A stretch of DNA of 60,143 nt, from contig CADCVF010000080.1 in the NCBI GenBank assembly GCA_902806095.1, positions 1 to 60,143 on the forward strand, in the 5' to 3' direction. The DNA is from an uncultured Rubrobacteraceae bacterium. Lineage in GTDB: Bacteria > Actinomycetota > Rubrobacteria > Rubrobacterales > Rubrobacteraceae. The position numbers were made by a program, and so were the translations under genes. The notes under the pieces are model-generated. The model saw nothing but the letters and a program-made list of their open reading frames with translations, was not told where the DNA came from and did no database searches. Positions 49,660 through 58,492 of this stretch are shown one piece after another. Position 1 is the stretch's first letter. Each line of letters begins with the position of its first letter.

Positions 49660-50094
49660 CTACAGATGAACGGCCCTGATACCGTCCCATTCCCGGTCCA
49701 GGTACTCGAGGACTAGGCGCCGGTGGCAATGCTCCGGCCCGGCCTCGCTGCACAGCAGCACCGTCGGAACTTCGAAGAGGTCTCTATCGAGCGTCTCCTC
49801 GACCCGGCGCTCCTGCAGGAGATCCAGGAACGCCCTCTCGTAGCTAGGCCATCCGCCGCCTTTTCTGTAGGCGTCGAGGATCTCGCGTGTCGGGGCAAGT
49901 CTGGGCTCGTGAAGGTACTCCGCGCCGCAGAGCCTCTCCAGGAAGAACGGAAGGTCGGCACGACGGGCGAACCCGGCGAGCCTGGACGCGTTGTTCAGCC
50001 GCACGTCGAGGAGACGCTCGATGCCGGCGTCATTCAGCGTCCCGAAGAACTCGGGCGCCGTCTTTTTCGTGAAACCGATCGTATAGACTTCCGT
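49660..50094 (-). CDS. DUF488 family protein with apparent ACG start
   Basis: The DUF488 core is clear: TEVYTIGFTKKTAPEFFGTL at the N terminus, then GIERLLDVRLNNASRLAGFA, and the signature LLCSEAGPEHCHRRLVLEYL at the C terminus (144 residues). In frame there is no ATG, GTG or TTG before the conserved start. ACG 50094 lies exactly where the start belongs, four bases after GGAGGTGA (50099-50106). Either ACG is used or an ATG-to-ACG change has weakened the gene; the later GTG at 50004 would delete the first strand. It overlaps the upstream DUF488 gene by about 60 bases. Confidence 0.75.
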   Translation of the reverse strand, partial: TEVYTIGFTKKTAPEFFGTLNDAGIERLLDVRLNNASRLAGFARRADLPFFLERLCGAEYLHEPRLAPTREILDAYRKGGGWPSYERAFLDLLQERRVEETLDRDLFEVPTVLLCSEAGPEHCHRRLVLEYLDREWDGIRAVHL

Positions 50095-50600
50095 GGGCTC
50101 ACCTCCGTCTCCGGGAACAGGACCGGTTGGCCTCCGTCCATCTCGCCCTCTATGTGAATGCTACCGTCGCCCCTGATGTGCCGCAGCGAGATCCCTCGTT
50201 CTTCCAGAACCCAACCGACCAGTAGCCTGCGGTGGCAACGGGCCGGGTCTTCCTCGCTGCAAAGCAGGGCGGTCGTGTGAGTCCGGAGCTCCTTCTCCAA
50301 CCTACTTATACCATCGAGGAACGGGCGGGAACACCCGACCAGCGCGTAGTCCACCCGTCCCTTCGCGTCGTAGAACTCCCCGCCTTCTGGCCTTCCGCCA
50401 AGCTCAACGCCCAGGAAAAGGTAACCGATGCCATCCTTCGACATTAACGCTTCGAGGGCGCTGGCGTTGAAGCGCGGCGCGTGCCTGGAGTACGGGTGCG
50501 AACGTACGTCCGCGACCGTCTCGATCCCGTGCCTCGTCAACAAGTCGGCGAACTTCTCCGCCGAATGATTGGAATGCCCGACCGTGAACACTGGGTTCAT
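50034..50600 (-). CDS. DUF488 domain-containing protein
   Basis: This 188-residue protein begins MNPVFTVGHSNHSAEKFADL and has IETVADVRSHPYSRHAPRFN, FLGVELGGRPEGGEFYDAKG and LLCSEEDPARCHRRLLVGWV. These are the classical DUF488 motifs with a conserved Cys, Glu, Cys and His-Arg. The last 20 residues are basic and read through the start of the second DUF488 gene, so the reading frame may once have stopped earlier. The biochemical role is unknown. It leads a minus-strand three-gene unit. Confidence 0.85.
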   Translation of the reverse strand: MNPVFTVGHSNHSAEKFADLLTRHGIETVADVRSHPYSRHAPRFNASALEALMSKDGIGYLFLGVELGGRPEGGEFYDAKGRVDYALVGCSRPFLDGISRLEKELRTHTTALLCSEEDPARCHRRLLVGWVLEERGISLRHIRGDGSIHIEGEMDGGQPVLFPETEVSPRKSIRSVSRKRRRPSSSGR

Positions 50601-50842
50601 CTGTGTCCCTTGATCTTCGATCGCAATTCCTTTCCGTCTTCCGAAAGCCTACGGCCGGTATCGAGCATAATCCCGAGACCACGCTCTCCCCAGCCCCTAT
50701 TTCACATTTTCGGCCGCGGGATAGCGGGCGACGGCCGGAGACCGGCAGCCACAGCCGTTGTAAACTTCCCCGCAACCCGCTATGGATGCGGGCTTCGGCG
50801 AAAGGCAGGTGAGGTCGAACGGGCTCCGCTCTCAGAGAGAAT

Positions 50843-51348
50843 TTGACCCGCGACGTGATGCTCGAGCTGGCAGGGGAGACGTACTTCGAGCGTGGCGAAG
50901 GCTATCATCGCGGCGGACACGTTCACGACCTCGTGGAGCATGCAGGGATAGTCGTGGCGAAGGTCGCGGGGACCGAGGATTATCGCGTGAGATTGTGGGC
51001 CAAAGATGGTCTCGACTTCTCTTGCGACTGCCCGCTCGGGCTGGATGGGGAGTTCTGCAAACACTGCGTGGCGGCCGTTGCTCCGATAGGCTGTGGTTAG
51101 ATCTCGCCTCCCTGCGCGAAGGAGATCATCCCGAAGACTCCCTCGCCATCTACCAGGAGAGGATCGAACCCCTCGTAAACCGTACGAACAACAAAGCATA
51201 CAGAAGGGCTTGCGAGCTGATACTGAAGGTGCGTATCCTGATGCGCCGCCTTGGCCGCGAGGCAGAGTTCGACGAGTACGTGGAGCTGTTCCGCCTGGAG
51301 TACAAACGCAAACGGAACTTTATGAAGCTGCTCGACAAAATGGAATAG
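50843..51348 (+). pseudogene. SWIM zinc-finger protein remnant (internal deletion and frame change)
   Basis: From TTG 50843 one frame encodes LTRDVMLELAGETYFERGEG and the SWIM finger DFSCDCPLGLDGEFCKHCVA, then stops at 51100. From about 51080 the next frame continues with SLREGDHPEDSLAIYQERIE, NRTNNKAYRRACELILKVR and ends YKRKRNFMKLLDKME, the usual C terminus of SWIM-finger proteins of several hundred residues. The central part is missing and the frames do not match, so an internal deletion has joined the two ends. SWIM fingers bind nucleic acid or protein. Confidence 0.8.
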
Positions 51349-51435
51349 GCGCGGCGCCTCCGGTAAGTTGCCGTGTACTCCTCCACCAGTCTACAATCTT
51401 ACTTAACGTCAACCTGTAAGAACGGAGCCCGAGTC

Positions 51436-51989
51436 GTGTCATCTGACCCCAGGACATTGCTGACCGAAGAAGAGTATCTCGTCGTCGAGCGCCGGGCCGA
51501 GTTCCATCGAGGCGAGACGTTCGCGGTGGCGGGAGTGAGCCGCCGGCACAACAGAATAGTGACCAACCTGCTGACCGCGCTGGATAACCAGTTGCGGGAG
51601 CGCCCTGCAACGTCTACTCGAACGACATGCGGGTGAAGATACCGGACACCGGGTTGTTTACCTACCCTGATCTCGTGTTGACCTGCGGGTCGGAGATGTT
51701 CGCTGATGACAAGCAAGATACCTTACTCAACCCACTGGTAATCTTCGAGGTCTTGTCCGATTCCACCAAAGCCTATGACCGGGGCAAGAAGTTCGAGCAC
51801 TACCAGAGTATCGGTTCCCTGGCGACGTATGGATTGCTGGCTCAAGACGCTCCGAAAATCGAGTGGTACGGGAGGCAAGAGGACTGCAGAGCCTGGATCT
51901 ACACCGAAGTCCACGGAACTGATGCGGTAGTCGAGATCGAAGCCATCACCTGTGACCTGAAGCTGGAAGATGTTTACGCGAAGGTTTAG
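51436..51989 (+). pseudogene. Uma2-family (DUF820) endonuclease-like gene with frameshift
   Basis: Part one (GTG 51436) encodes MSSDPRTLLTEEEYLVVERR to ERPATSTRTTCG-stop in one frame. Part two, from about 51604, reads CNVYSNDMRVKIPDTGLFTY, LLNPLVIFEVLSDSTKAYDR and GKKFEHYQSIGSLATYGLLA in the other frame. Loss of one base in the run CGCCCTGC near 51603 explains the shift. The region before RGETFAVAG also seems short by a few residues. Restoring the frame would give about 184 residues, the normal family length. Confidence 0.8.
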
Positions 51990-52013
51990 CGAACAACGGA
52001 AAGGACGAGAGCT

Positions 52014-52853
52014 ATGTCGAGTGGAGCTTTGCAACGGGAGGCTGCCGAGCAAGAGCAACGCATACCTACGATGTACCACATCCCTGTCTGTCCTTTCAGC
52101 CAGCGGTTGGAGATACTGCTGGCGCTAAAGGGACTCGAAGACCGCGTAGGCTTCCACATCGTAGACATCACGAAGCCGCGACCCGATTGGCTGCTCGAGA
52201 AGACACGGGGCACGACGGCGCTGCCGGCGCTCGAGACCGAGGACGGCCGTATCCTCAAAGAGAGCCTGGTTATCCTCAGATACCTCGAAGAGCTATTCCC
52301 TGAGCCCGCAGTCGCCCGGCAAGACCCCTACCGGCGCGCCGTGGAGGGCATGATGTCGGCGATGGAGGGAGAATTCGTCGCGCTGGGCTACCGCTACGTG
52401 ATGAACCAGGACGCGAACAAGCGCGATGTTTTCCGGCGGGGGATGCTGGATCTGTACGCCCGACTGAACGACTTCCTCGAGGAGCACAACCCGGAAGGCA
52501 CGTATCTCTTCGAGGACTTCGGGTGGGCGGAGACGGTGTTCACGCCGATGTTCATGCGTTTCTGGTTCCTGGAGTACTACGAGGACTTCGACCTGCCGGA
52601 CGAAGATGGGTACGCCCGCGTGCGGAGGTGGCGCGATGCTTGTCTCTCGCATCCCGCCGCCCGGCAAGTGACGAAGGAGAAGATCGTCAAGCTCTACTAC
52701 GACTACGCCAAGGGAGCGGGCAACGGCGCGCTGCTTCCCGGAAGGGCCTACTCTTCGTTCGTATTCGAGCCTGACTGGAAGAGCCGTCCGTGGCCGCCGA
52801 AAGACAAGTACGGGCATGACGCCACGGACGTGGAACTGGGGCTCGCGCGGTAG
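52014..52853 (+). CDS. Glutathione S-transferase-like protein with CPFSQR motif
   Basis: This 279-residue protein has a thioredoxin-like N domain with MYHIPVCPFSQRLEILLALK (active-site Cys in CPFS), FHIVDITKPRPDWLLEKTRG and LPALETEDGRILKESLVILR. The helical GST C domain follows (FGWAETVFTPMFMRFWFLEY). Such actinobacterial proteins often use a thiol other than glutathione, such as mycothiol; this is inference. It starts ATG 52014 after GGAAAGGACGAG. Confidence 0.85.
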   Translation: MSSGALQREAAEQEQRIPTMYHIPVCPFSQRLEILLALKGLEDRVGFHIVDITKPRPDWLLEKTRGTTALPALETEDGRILKESLVILRYLEELFPEPAVARQDPYRRAVEGMMSAMEGEFVALGYRYVMNQDANKRDVFRRGMLDLYARLNDFLEEHNPEGTYLFEDFGWAETVFTPMFMRFWFLEYYEDFDLPDEDGYARVRRWRDACLSHPAARQVTKEKIVKLYYDYAKGAGNGALLPGRAYSSFVFEPDWKSRPWPPKDKYGHDATDVELGLAR

Positions 52854-52932
52854 GCTTCCTCGAGCCGGTCGTTGGAGATCCCTGGCCGGCGGGCTAGAAT
52901 GACGGGCGTCAGCTGACTACGTGGGAGGACGC

Positions 52933-53967
52933 ATGGCTGAGGAGACGACGCCGGATATCCGGGAGTGGCGCGGACTCTATGAGGCGACTGTTCGGATCAA
53001 GGAGATATCGCCCTGGGAGTGGATGACCGAGGCGGACGTCTTCGGCGTGCAAAATCCCGAGACCGGCGAGCTCGGGTTCGTCAGTGTGATGGGGATGCTG
53101 GGCGAGCATTACGCGGTGAGCCTCTACCTCGGCTCCGAAGGCATCCACGGGTACCTGACCCTCCAGGAGATGGGACCCTTCGCGGACCCGGAAGACCTGA
53201 TCCAGATCCCCCAACTCCAGGCGTCGTTCGAGAACCGCGAACAACTGGACAAGAGAGACCGCGAGGTCATCAATAAACTGGGTCTGAAGTTCAGAGGACG
53301 AAACGCCTGGCCGTGGTTCCGCAGCTACCGTACGTCCTTCTTCCCATGGTTCCTCGAGCCCGGAGAGGCCTCTTTCCTGTCGGTCGCACTGGAGCAGTTG
53401 GCGGATGTGGCCCCGCGCTTCAGGGAGGACTCTTCCTTACTGGAGCCCCTCGATGGCGAGGGCTACCTACTCCGCGCGCCGCGCCGCGAAGGTGAGACGC
53501 TTCTCTGGGAAGACGCTTCGACGGGCATCCCACCGCTAGACGCTCCACCCATCGAAGTGGAGATGGGGCTGTCGAAGGTAGAGGCTCTGGGACAGTTGCC
53601 CCGAAGAGGGGTCCGTCTGGAGGTGGACTTCTTCATGTTCCCCGCACCCGTCCGGGACGAAGGAGACAGGCCGTACTTCCCGCACATGCTGTTGGCGGTC
53701 GATGCCGACAGTGGCATGGTCCTCGGCACCGAGCTTCTCAAACCGTTCCCCTCGCAGGAGGCAATGTGGGGTTCGGTCCCTGAGGATCTCGCCGATCAAC
53801 TCTCCGGAGTGGGCCTGCTGCCGGAAAAGGTCTCGGTAGACTCGGAGCTACTATTTCAGCTTCTGGAACCGTTGGCCGGGGAAGCAGGCTTCGAACTCGA
53901 ACTGGCACCATCCCTGCCGGGCCTGGAGACGGTTAGAGAGCATCTCCTCCAGGCTTTAGGTGAGTGA
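52933..53967 (+). CDS. Hypothetical protein, possible DUF7309/DUF6930 architecture
   Basis: This 344-residue soluble protein starts at ATG 52933 after GTGGGAGGACG. The N half has VMGMLGEHYAVSLYLGSEGI and repeated FENREQLDKRDREVINKLGL-like segments. The C half starts with GVRLEVDFFMFPAPVRDEGD and contains PHMLLAVDADSGMVLGTELL. I have a weak memory of two uncharacterised domains combined this way, but cannot confirm the names. There is no signal peptide, membrane segment or metal motif. Its role is unknown. Confidence 0.6.
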   Translation: MAEETTPDIREWRGLYEATVRIKEISPWEWMTEADVFGVQNPETGELGFVSVMGMLGEHYAVSLYLGSEGIHGYLTLQEMGPFADPEDLIQIPQLQASFENREQLDKRDREVINKLGLKFRGRNAWPWFRSYRTSFFPWFLEPGEASFLSVALEQLADVAPRFREDSSLLEPLDGEGYLLRAPRREGETLLWEDASTGIPPLDAPPIEVEMGLSKVEALGQLPRRGVRLEVDFFMFPAPVRDEGDRPYFPHMLLAVDADSGMVLGTELLKPFPSQEAMWGSVPEDLADQLSGVGLLPEKVSVDSELLFQLLEPLAGEAGFELELAPSLPGLETVREHLLQALGE

Positions 53968-54556
53968 ACGCGGGCTGATCGGACACCCATAGAGAGGCGG
54001 GGCTTGCTGGCAGAGCGGAGTCCGTTCGAACTCTACCGCGTCTGGACTGTGGCACACATGAAATACCCTCCCATACGTCTTTCCCGCGCAAGGGGAATCC
54101 ACCACTACGAGGCGGCAGCTGAAGCCTGCGGGAGATGGTTGACTCCGTCGTGCAGGTGGGGCATTCAATTGGGCTTGGTAATAGACCCTACGCAAAGGGC
54201 GTGAGTTCTTTCACTCTGGTGGGGTCTCAGGCAGCTACAAAGTCGGATTTGCGACTGGGCGTTTGCTACACTCTGTAGCGAAGGTTTTGAGAAACGTATA
54301 TCTGGAGTGAGAGTTTTCGAGCGTGGTCGGGAGGATATCAGGCGCTGGTTTGAGGGTGCCGGTAGCCTCTCTCATTTGCGCGGCCTGTAGGGTCGCGACT
54401 GTCTGGCGGCGTTCGCCGCGGCTCACGAGCCCCGGAGTATCCGGGAAGGAGAGTTACGCTACATAATGTTATAGGGCCGCCTGCTATGGCGGCCAGGCAC
54501 AGAGGCACATTTATTGACGTCCCCGGCCTCCGCTACCTTGCGGGAGGAGTCGGCGG
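53968..54556. other. Intergenic segment of about 590 bases with hairpins and no convincing gene
   Basis: No reading frame here has family-like sequence or a good ribosome site. Structures seen are TTTGCTACA-CTC-TGTAGCGAA (about 54260), CCCGG-AGTAT-CCGGG (about 54430) and GGCCGCC-TGCTAT-GGCGGCC (54475-54494). TACATAAT (about 54460) could be a -10 element. The last hairpin and this element are the most likely regulatory parts for the MFS gene downstream. Confidence 0.4.
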
Positions 54557-55777
54557 GTGAAGTCTCTGCGGGTCAACGGAAGGTTGTCTTTCATCGTCTT
54601 GCTCCTCTCGCAGCTCGCTGCGACGATGGGGTTCACGTTCGTTTTGCCTTTTACTCCGATCTACGTCCAGGCACTCGGCGTCGAGGACGCTGGTAGTGCG
54701 GCGGCATGGGCCGGCGTGATCAATAGCTCGACCGCCGTGACGATGGCACTTGCCGCGCCGCTGTGGGGCAGGCTGGGCGACCGCGTCGGGCTCAAACCGA
54801 TGCTACTAAGGGCGACGATTGCTGGCTCTATCGTCGTCGGGCTGATGGGACTCGTGGGCAGCCCTTGGCAGTTGCTCGCGCTCAAGACGCTGCAGGGATG
54901 CCTGACCGGCACGGTCGCGGCGGCGACGGTGCTCGTCTCGGCGACGGCCCCGCAAGAGAGGGCGGGGGAGAGGCTAGGGACCCTGCAGATGGTCATCTTC
55001 GTCGCAGCGGCGGCCGGGCCTTTCTTCGGTGGAACATTCGCCGACCTCGTCGGCATCAGGGCCTCTTTCGGGGTGACGGCCGCCTTGCTTGCGGTCTCTG
55101 CGGTTTTGATCTCCGCCTGGGTCAAGGAGGAGCGGCCTGCGGAAGACGAGACGGAGGAAGTGGACTCAGCCCAGGCCGAAGGTCCGCTGCCGCACAGGAG
55201 GCTAGCGCCGAGCCTCCTCGCGCTGTTTGTAGTGCAGGTCGCGATCATGAGCGCCGCGCCAGCATTGCCAGGTTTCCTCTCGACCCTGATGGAGGAGCCG
55301 GTGCGGGTCGCGACGCTTGCAGGTTGGATCATCGCGACCGGCGCCCTGGCCGCCTCGCTCGGCTCCGTCATCGGAGGAAAGCTCGCGGCGAGGTTCGGGG
55401 CGCGGAAGGTCATCATCTGGAGCCTGTTGCTGGCAGGCATCTCGGCCCTGCCGCAAGCTGAGGTAGACTCCGTAGCCCTGCTGTGGGCCTTGCGCCTGGT
55501 AACGGGACTCTTCGTCGGGATCGCTGTGCCCGTCGCCAACCTTGCGATCCGCGGTGCCGTACACCCGAGGCGCCAGGGCGAGGCGTTCGGCGTCGCAGCC
55601 ACCGCCACGTCGGCAGGCAACGCCGTCGGGCCAGCGGCCGGCGGTCTGCTGGCCTCGTCGTTCGGCTTCGGCGCGCCTTTCCTGGTTCCCGGCCTCTGCC
55701 TGGCCGCCGTATCCGCGATCATCTGGGGAGCGCCCCTGCTCGTCGTCGGATATCGCACCGCAGTGCGTGATCTCTAA
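54557..55777 (+). CDS. MFS transporter
   Basis: This 406-residue protein has about 12 hydrophobic helices. GTG start (MKSLRVNGRLSFIVLLLSQL) seven bases after GGAGGAG. The loop between helices 2 and 3 is LWGRLGDRVGLKPMLLRATI, the MFS signature. A polar central loop (KEERPAEDETEEVDSAQAEG) links the two halves, and KLAARFGARKVIIWS is the corresponding loop in the second half. The family resembles multidrug exporters; no substrate can be assigned. Confidence 0.88.
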   Translation: MKSLRVNGRLSFIVLLLSQLAATMGFTFVLPFTPIYVQALGVEDAGSAAAWAGVINSSTAVTMALAAPLWGRLGDRVGLKPMLLRATIAGSIVVGLMGLVGSPWQLLALKTLQGCLTGTVAAATVLVSATAPQERAGERLGTLQMVIFVAAAAGPFFGGTFADLVGIRASFGVTAALLAVSAVLISAWVKEERPAEDETEEVDSAQAEGPLPHRRLAPSLLALFVVQVAIMSAAPALPGFLSTLMEEPVRVATLAGWIIATGALAASLGSVIGGKLAARFGARKVIIWSLLLAGISALPQAEVDSVALLWALRLVTGLFVGIAVPVANLAIRGAVHPRRQGEAFGVAATATSAGNAVGPAAGGLLASSFGFGAPFLVPGLCLAAVSAIIWGAPLLVVGYRTAVRDL

Positions 55778-55813
55778 CCGGATCGGGTACGTAGATTATG
55801 CATGTGCATGTGG

Positions 55814-55831
55814 AGGGCGTCAGATCGCCCT
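55814..55831 (+). terminator. Short hairpin after the MFS gene
   Basis: AGGGCG-TCAGAT-CGCCCT forms a 6-bp stem, followed by TCGTAGACGG. It is a weak candidate for a terminator between the MFS transporter and the solute-binding-like gene. Confidence 0.35.
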
Positions 55832-55862
55832 TCGTAGACGGTAGAGCGAAAATAGGAGAAGC

Positions 55863-57488
55863 ATGTCCAGTCAGGTTTCGCAGCAAGACTCGGTCGAGCA
55901 GAGTGTACGCGCGCCCGCAGGCACCATCAACGTAGTCGATCCGAACCCCCTCAACTGGCTGTTCATTACCTGGAACACGATGGAGGAACCGGTCAGGACG
56001 GATGAGCGTGGCCACATCGTGGGAGCGGTGATGGAAGACTCTCGCTGGCTCGACGACACTACCTTCCAGGTGGATGTGCGGCGTGGTATACGCTACCAGG
56101 ACGGCGAGGATCTGACAGCACACAATGTCAAGCGCGCCTTCGACGAGGTGCAGCGTTGGAAGGTGCCGCATCCTCCTGGCACTTCCCTTAACTTCCACCC
56201 TGACGCCACGGCCGAAGTCGTGGACGATTACACGGTGCGTATATACTTCCCCGAGCCGGATGGACTGGTACTCGGCAAGTTCCGCGGGATGCACGTCCCG
56301 AGCACGCGGTTCTGGGAGGAAGAAGGCTTCGGCTACACAAAGAACGGCACCGGCGAGGGCCATTGGTGAGTGATCGACGCTCCGGGCCCGTGGGGCTCGG
56401 GACCGTTCACCCTCATCGAGGGATACTCCTCCCTGGAGAACGAGGTGGCCATGATCGACGACCGACCGCTTGCCGGCGTGTGGCTTGATACGAACCAGCC
56501 GCGCACCGACCGCCTCGTCCTCGAGGCCAACACGGATCACTGGAACAAAGAGCGCGGCCCTAGGCTCGAACGGGTCGTATTCCGCAACGACGTACCGTAC
56601 GGTAAGGCCCTGGATCTCCTATGCGATACGGAAGGCGAGATCGACATAGTAACCGAGGTTGACCCCTCCGACGCAGAGAGGGTCCAGGACTCCGAGCACG
56701 CCAGGCTACACGCCTTAGACGCGATGCGCATAGTGACCGGTGTGATCAACCGCTTCACCGACGAAGTTCCCCTGAATGACGTCCGCGCGCGCATGGCGCT
56801 GAACCTGGCCGTGGACCGCGATCGCCTGGTAAGGGAGGGGTTCGGCGGATACGCCCACGCTCTCTCTGGGCTCACCCCGCCCTACGCCGGTGGCTTCTCG
56901 GGTGCCGAGCCCTACCCGCACGATCAGGATGAGGCGAAGAGGCTCATGGGTGAGGCCGGCTGGCCTGCGGACAGGCCCTTGAGGCTCGCTGCGACGACCG
57001 ACGTCGAGCCGGTAGCCAACATGCTGGTCGAGGACTTTCGCGGCTCTCTGGGCATCGAAGTCGAGCTTACGGTTATCCCGGACGAGGATCTGCTCGTCGC
57101 GCAGCACGCGCTCGTGGAGAAAGTCATGCCGCTTCCTTTCGACGTGCTGGTGCACGCCTGGATCGACCTGAACTCCGACGCGCCGCCGGCGTTCATCCAC
57201 GGCGCGTACTTAGCCGCAGACGGACCGTTCCGGGCGGGGCCGCCGATAGGGGAGTTCGAGGACCTCATGGGCGCCTTCGCCACGGAGATCGACGCCGGGC
57301 GCCAGGCTGAGCTCGCCACGGAGATCGACCGCTACGTCTACGATGAGGCGCTCTCTGTGTTCCTGGTCGCCCCACAGGCCCTCTATGCCGTAAACCGTCA
57401 CGTAGATTTCGTGGGGTACGCGACGACGTTCGAACTGGCCGAGACGGGTGTGACCGATGATCACTGGTCGCGCCGGATCGGTGGGTAA
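55863..57488 (+). pseudogene. Family-5 (oligopeptide-type) solute-binding-like protein interrupted by in-frame TGA
   Basis: ATG 55863 follows AGGAGAAGC. A single frame runs to 57488 except for TGA at 56367-56369, after 168 codons, with the homology continuing as VIDAPGPWGSGPFTLIEGYS. Family features before the stop are FQVDVRRGIRYQDGEDLTAH and NVKRAFDEVQ; after it ALNLAVDRDRLVREGFGGYA and DEAKRLMGEAGWPADRPLRL. A GTG directly follows the TGA and could restart translation. There is no signal peptide or lipobox, and no permease genes adjoin. Nonsense mutation is the simplest reading. A 9-bp stem lies 11 bases after the TGA. Confidence 0.7.
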
Positions 57489-57525
57489 GGAGAGGACGGC
57501 GTAGACTACACGCCCGGTTATAGCC

Positions 57526-57548
57526 GCGGCCGAGCAGAATGCGGCCGC
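57526..57548. terminator. Hairpin between convergent genes
   Basis: GCGGCCG (57526-57532) and CGGCCGC (57542-57548) form a 7-bp stem around AGCAGAATG. It sits between the convergent solute-binding-like and GST genes and could act on both strands. Confidence 0.4.
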
Positions 57549-57551
57549 TCT

Positions 57552-58256
57552 CTAGTCCTTCTTCGGTCCTCCGCCGAAGAGTGCCTTGCGAGTTTCGTCG
57601 TCCATGTCATCCAGCGAGCGGCGTAACTCCTTGCCGACCTCGAGCGCGCGTCCGACGGCGGGGCGCGACTCCATGCCGATGTACCAGCGCTTCAGGTCGG
57701 GGTAGTCCTCCAGGTCCTGGCCCTGCCTCTCGTGCGAGACGAGCCAGGGGTAGATCGCCATGTCCGCAATGGTGTACTCGTCACCGGCGAAGTACTCGGC
57801 CTCGGAGAGACGCCGGTCCATGACCCCGTAGAGCCTGGTGGCCTCGTCTGTGTAGCGCTCTATGGCGTACGGTATCTTCTCGGGGGCGTAACCCCTGAAG
57901 TGATGAGCCTGCCCAAGCATCGGTCCAACGTGTCCCATCTGGAACATCAGCCACTGCAGTACCAGATACTTGTCGCGCGGGGTTTCTGGTAGGAACCTGC
58001 CCACCTTCTCGGCGAGGTAGATCAGGATGGCCCCAGACTCGGAGAGTGACATGGGCTCTCCGTCAGGACCTTCCGAGTCTACGATGGCAGGCATCTTGTT
58101 GTTCGGGCTTATCTCCAGGAACTCCTCCTCGAACTGGTCGCCCGAAGTTATGTCCACGGGTACCACGTTGTAAGGAAGTCCTACTTCTTCGAGTAAGATC
58201 GTAATCTTCCAGCCGTTGGGGGTCGGCCAGTAGTAGAGATCGATCGGCTGCGCCAT
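57552..58256 (-). CDS. Glutathione S-transferase family protein (YghU/YfcG-like)
   Basis: This 234-residue protein begins MAQPIDLYYWPTPNGWKITI, where the TPNG region corresponds to the active-site loop of the Nu-class disulfide-bond oxidoreductases. NNKMPAIVDSEGPDGEPMSL and ESGAILIYLAEKVGRFLPET form the thiol-binding domain. The start at 58256 lies six bases after AGGAGA; an in-frame ATG 15 bases earlier overlaps that site. A role in disulfide or peroxide metabolism is inferred. Confidence 0.9.
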   Translation of the reverse strand: MAQPIDLYYWPTPNGWKITILLEEVGLPYNVVPVDITSGDQFEEEFLEISPNNKMPAIVDSEGPDGEPMSLSESGAILIYLAEKVGRFLPETPRDKYLVLQWLMFQMGHVGPMLGQAHHFRGYAPEKIPYAIERYTDEATRLYGVMDRRLSEAEYFAGDEYTIADMAIYPWLVSHERQGQDLEDYPDLKRWYIGMESRPAVGRALEVGKELRRSLDDMDDETRKALFGGGPKKD

Positions 58257-58465
58257 TCGGCTTCTCCTCACTCTCGGCGAGTACAGTCAAGAGGTCTAGC
58301 ACATCTGTGACGGCATAGTATACGAGAAGCTTGGACCCTTCAGTGCACGCAGTAGAGAACGTTTCCACAATCTTCTCCGCTGTTGACTCAAGGCAATCCG
58401 CGGAGTTATGCCCCTACCGGGAATCGTGTGTTCGGCCTCTAGCTACCTGTAGTAGGCGAAACTAA

Positions 58466-58487
58466 CAAGCTGAAATGCTTGCAAGGC
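58466..58487 (+). repeat. Mosaic intergenic repeat, short copy 6
   Basis: AAGCTGAAATGCTTGCAAGG shares AGCTGAAATGCTTGCAA with the copy at 59210-59228. It is a fragment of the family seen in full at 3.5 and 45.6 kb. Confidence 0.55.
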
Positions 58488-58492
58488 GTCTG

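Noticed and set aside
50404-50775. Minus-strand frame overlapping the first DUF488 gene
   Set aside because: It is a frame shadow of the conserved DUF488 sequence and continues into a spacer with no coding features.
54010-54060. tRNA-like GTTCGAACTC segment
   Set aside because: The TTCGAAC core is present, but no acceptor or anticodon stem can be formed around it.
54004-54204. Open frame of 66 codons after the hypothetical protein
   Set aside because: No ribosome-binding site, no family features, and tryptophan/cysteine-rich composition unlike local proteins.
56367-56401. Selenocysteine insertion as the main reading of the TGA
   Set aside because: The stem is short and GC-rich, as expected by chance here, and no selenoprotein of this family is known to me; kept only as a hypothesis to exclude.
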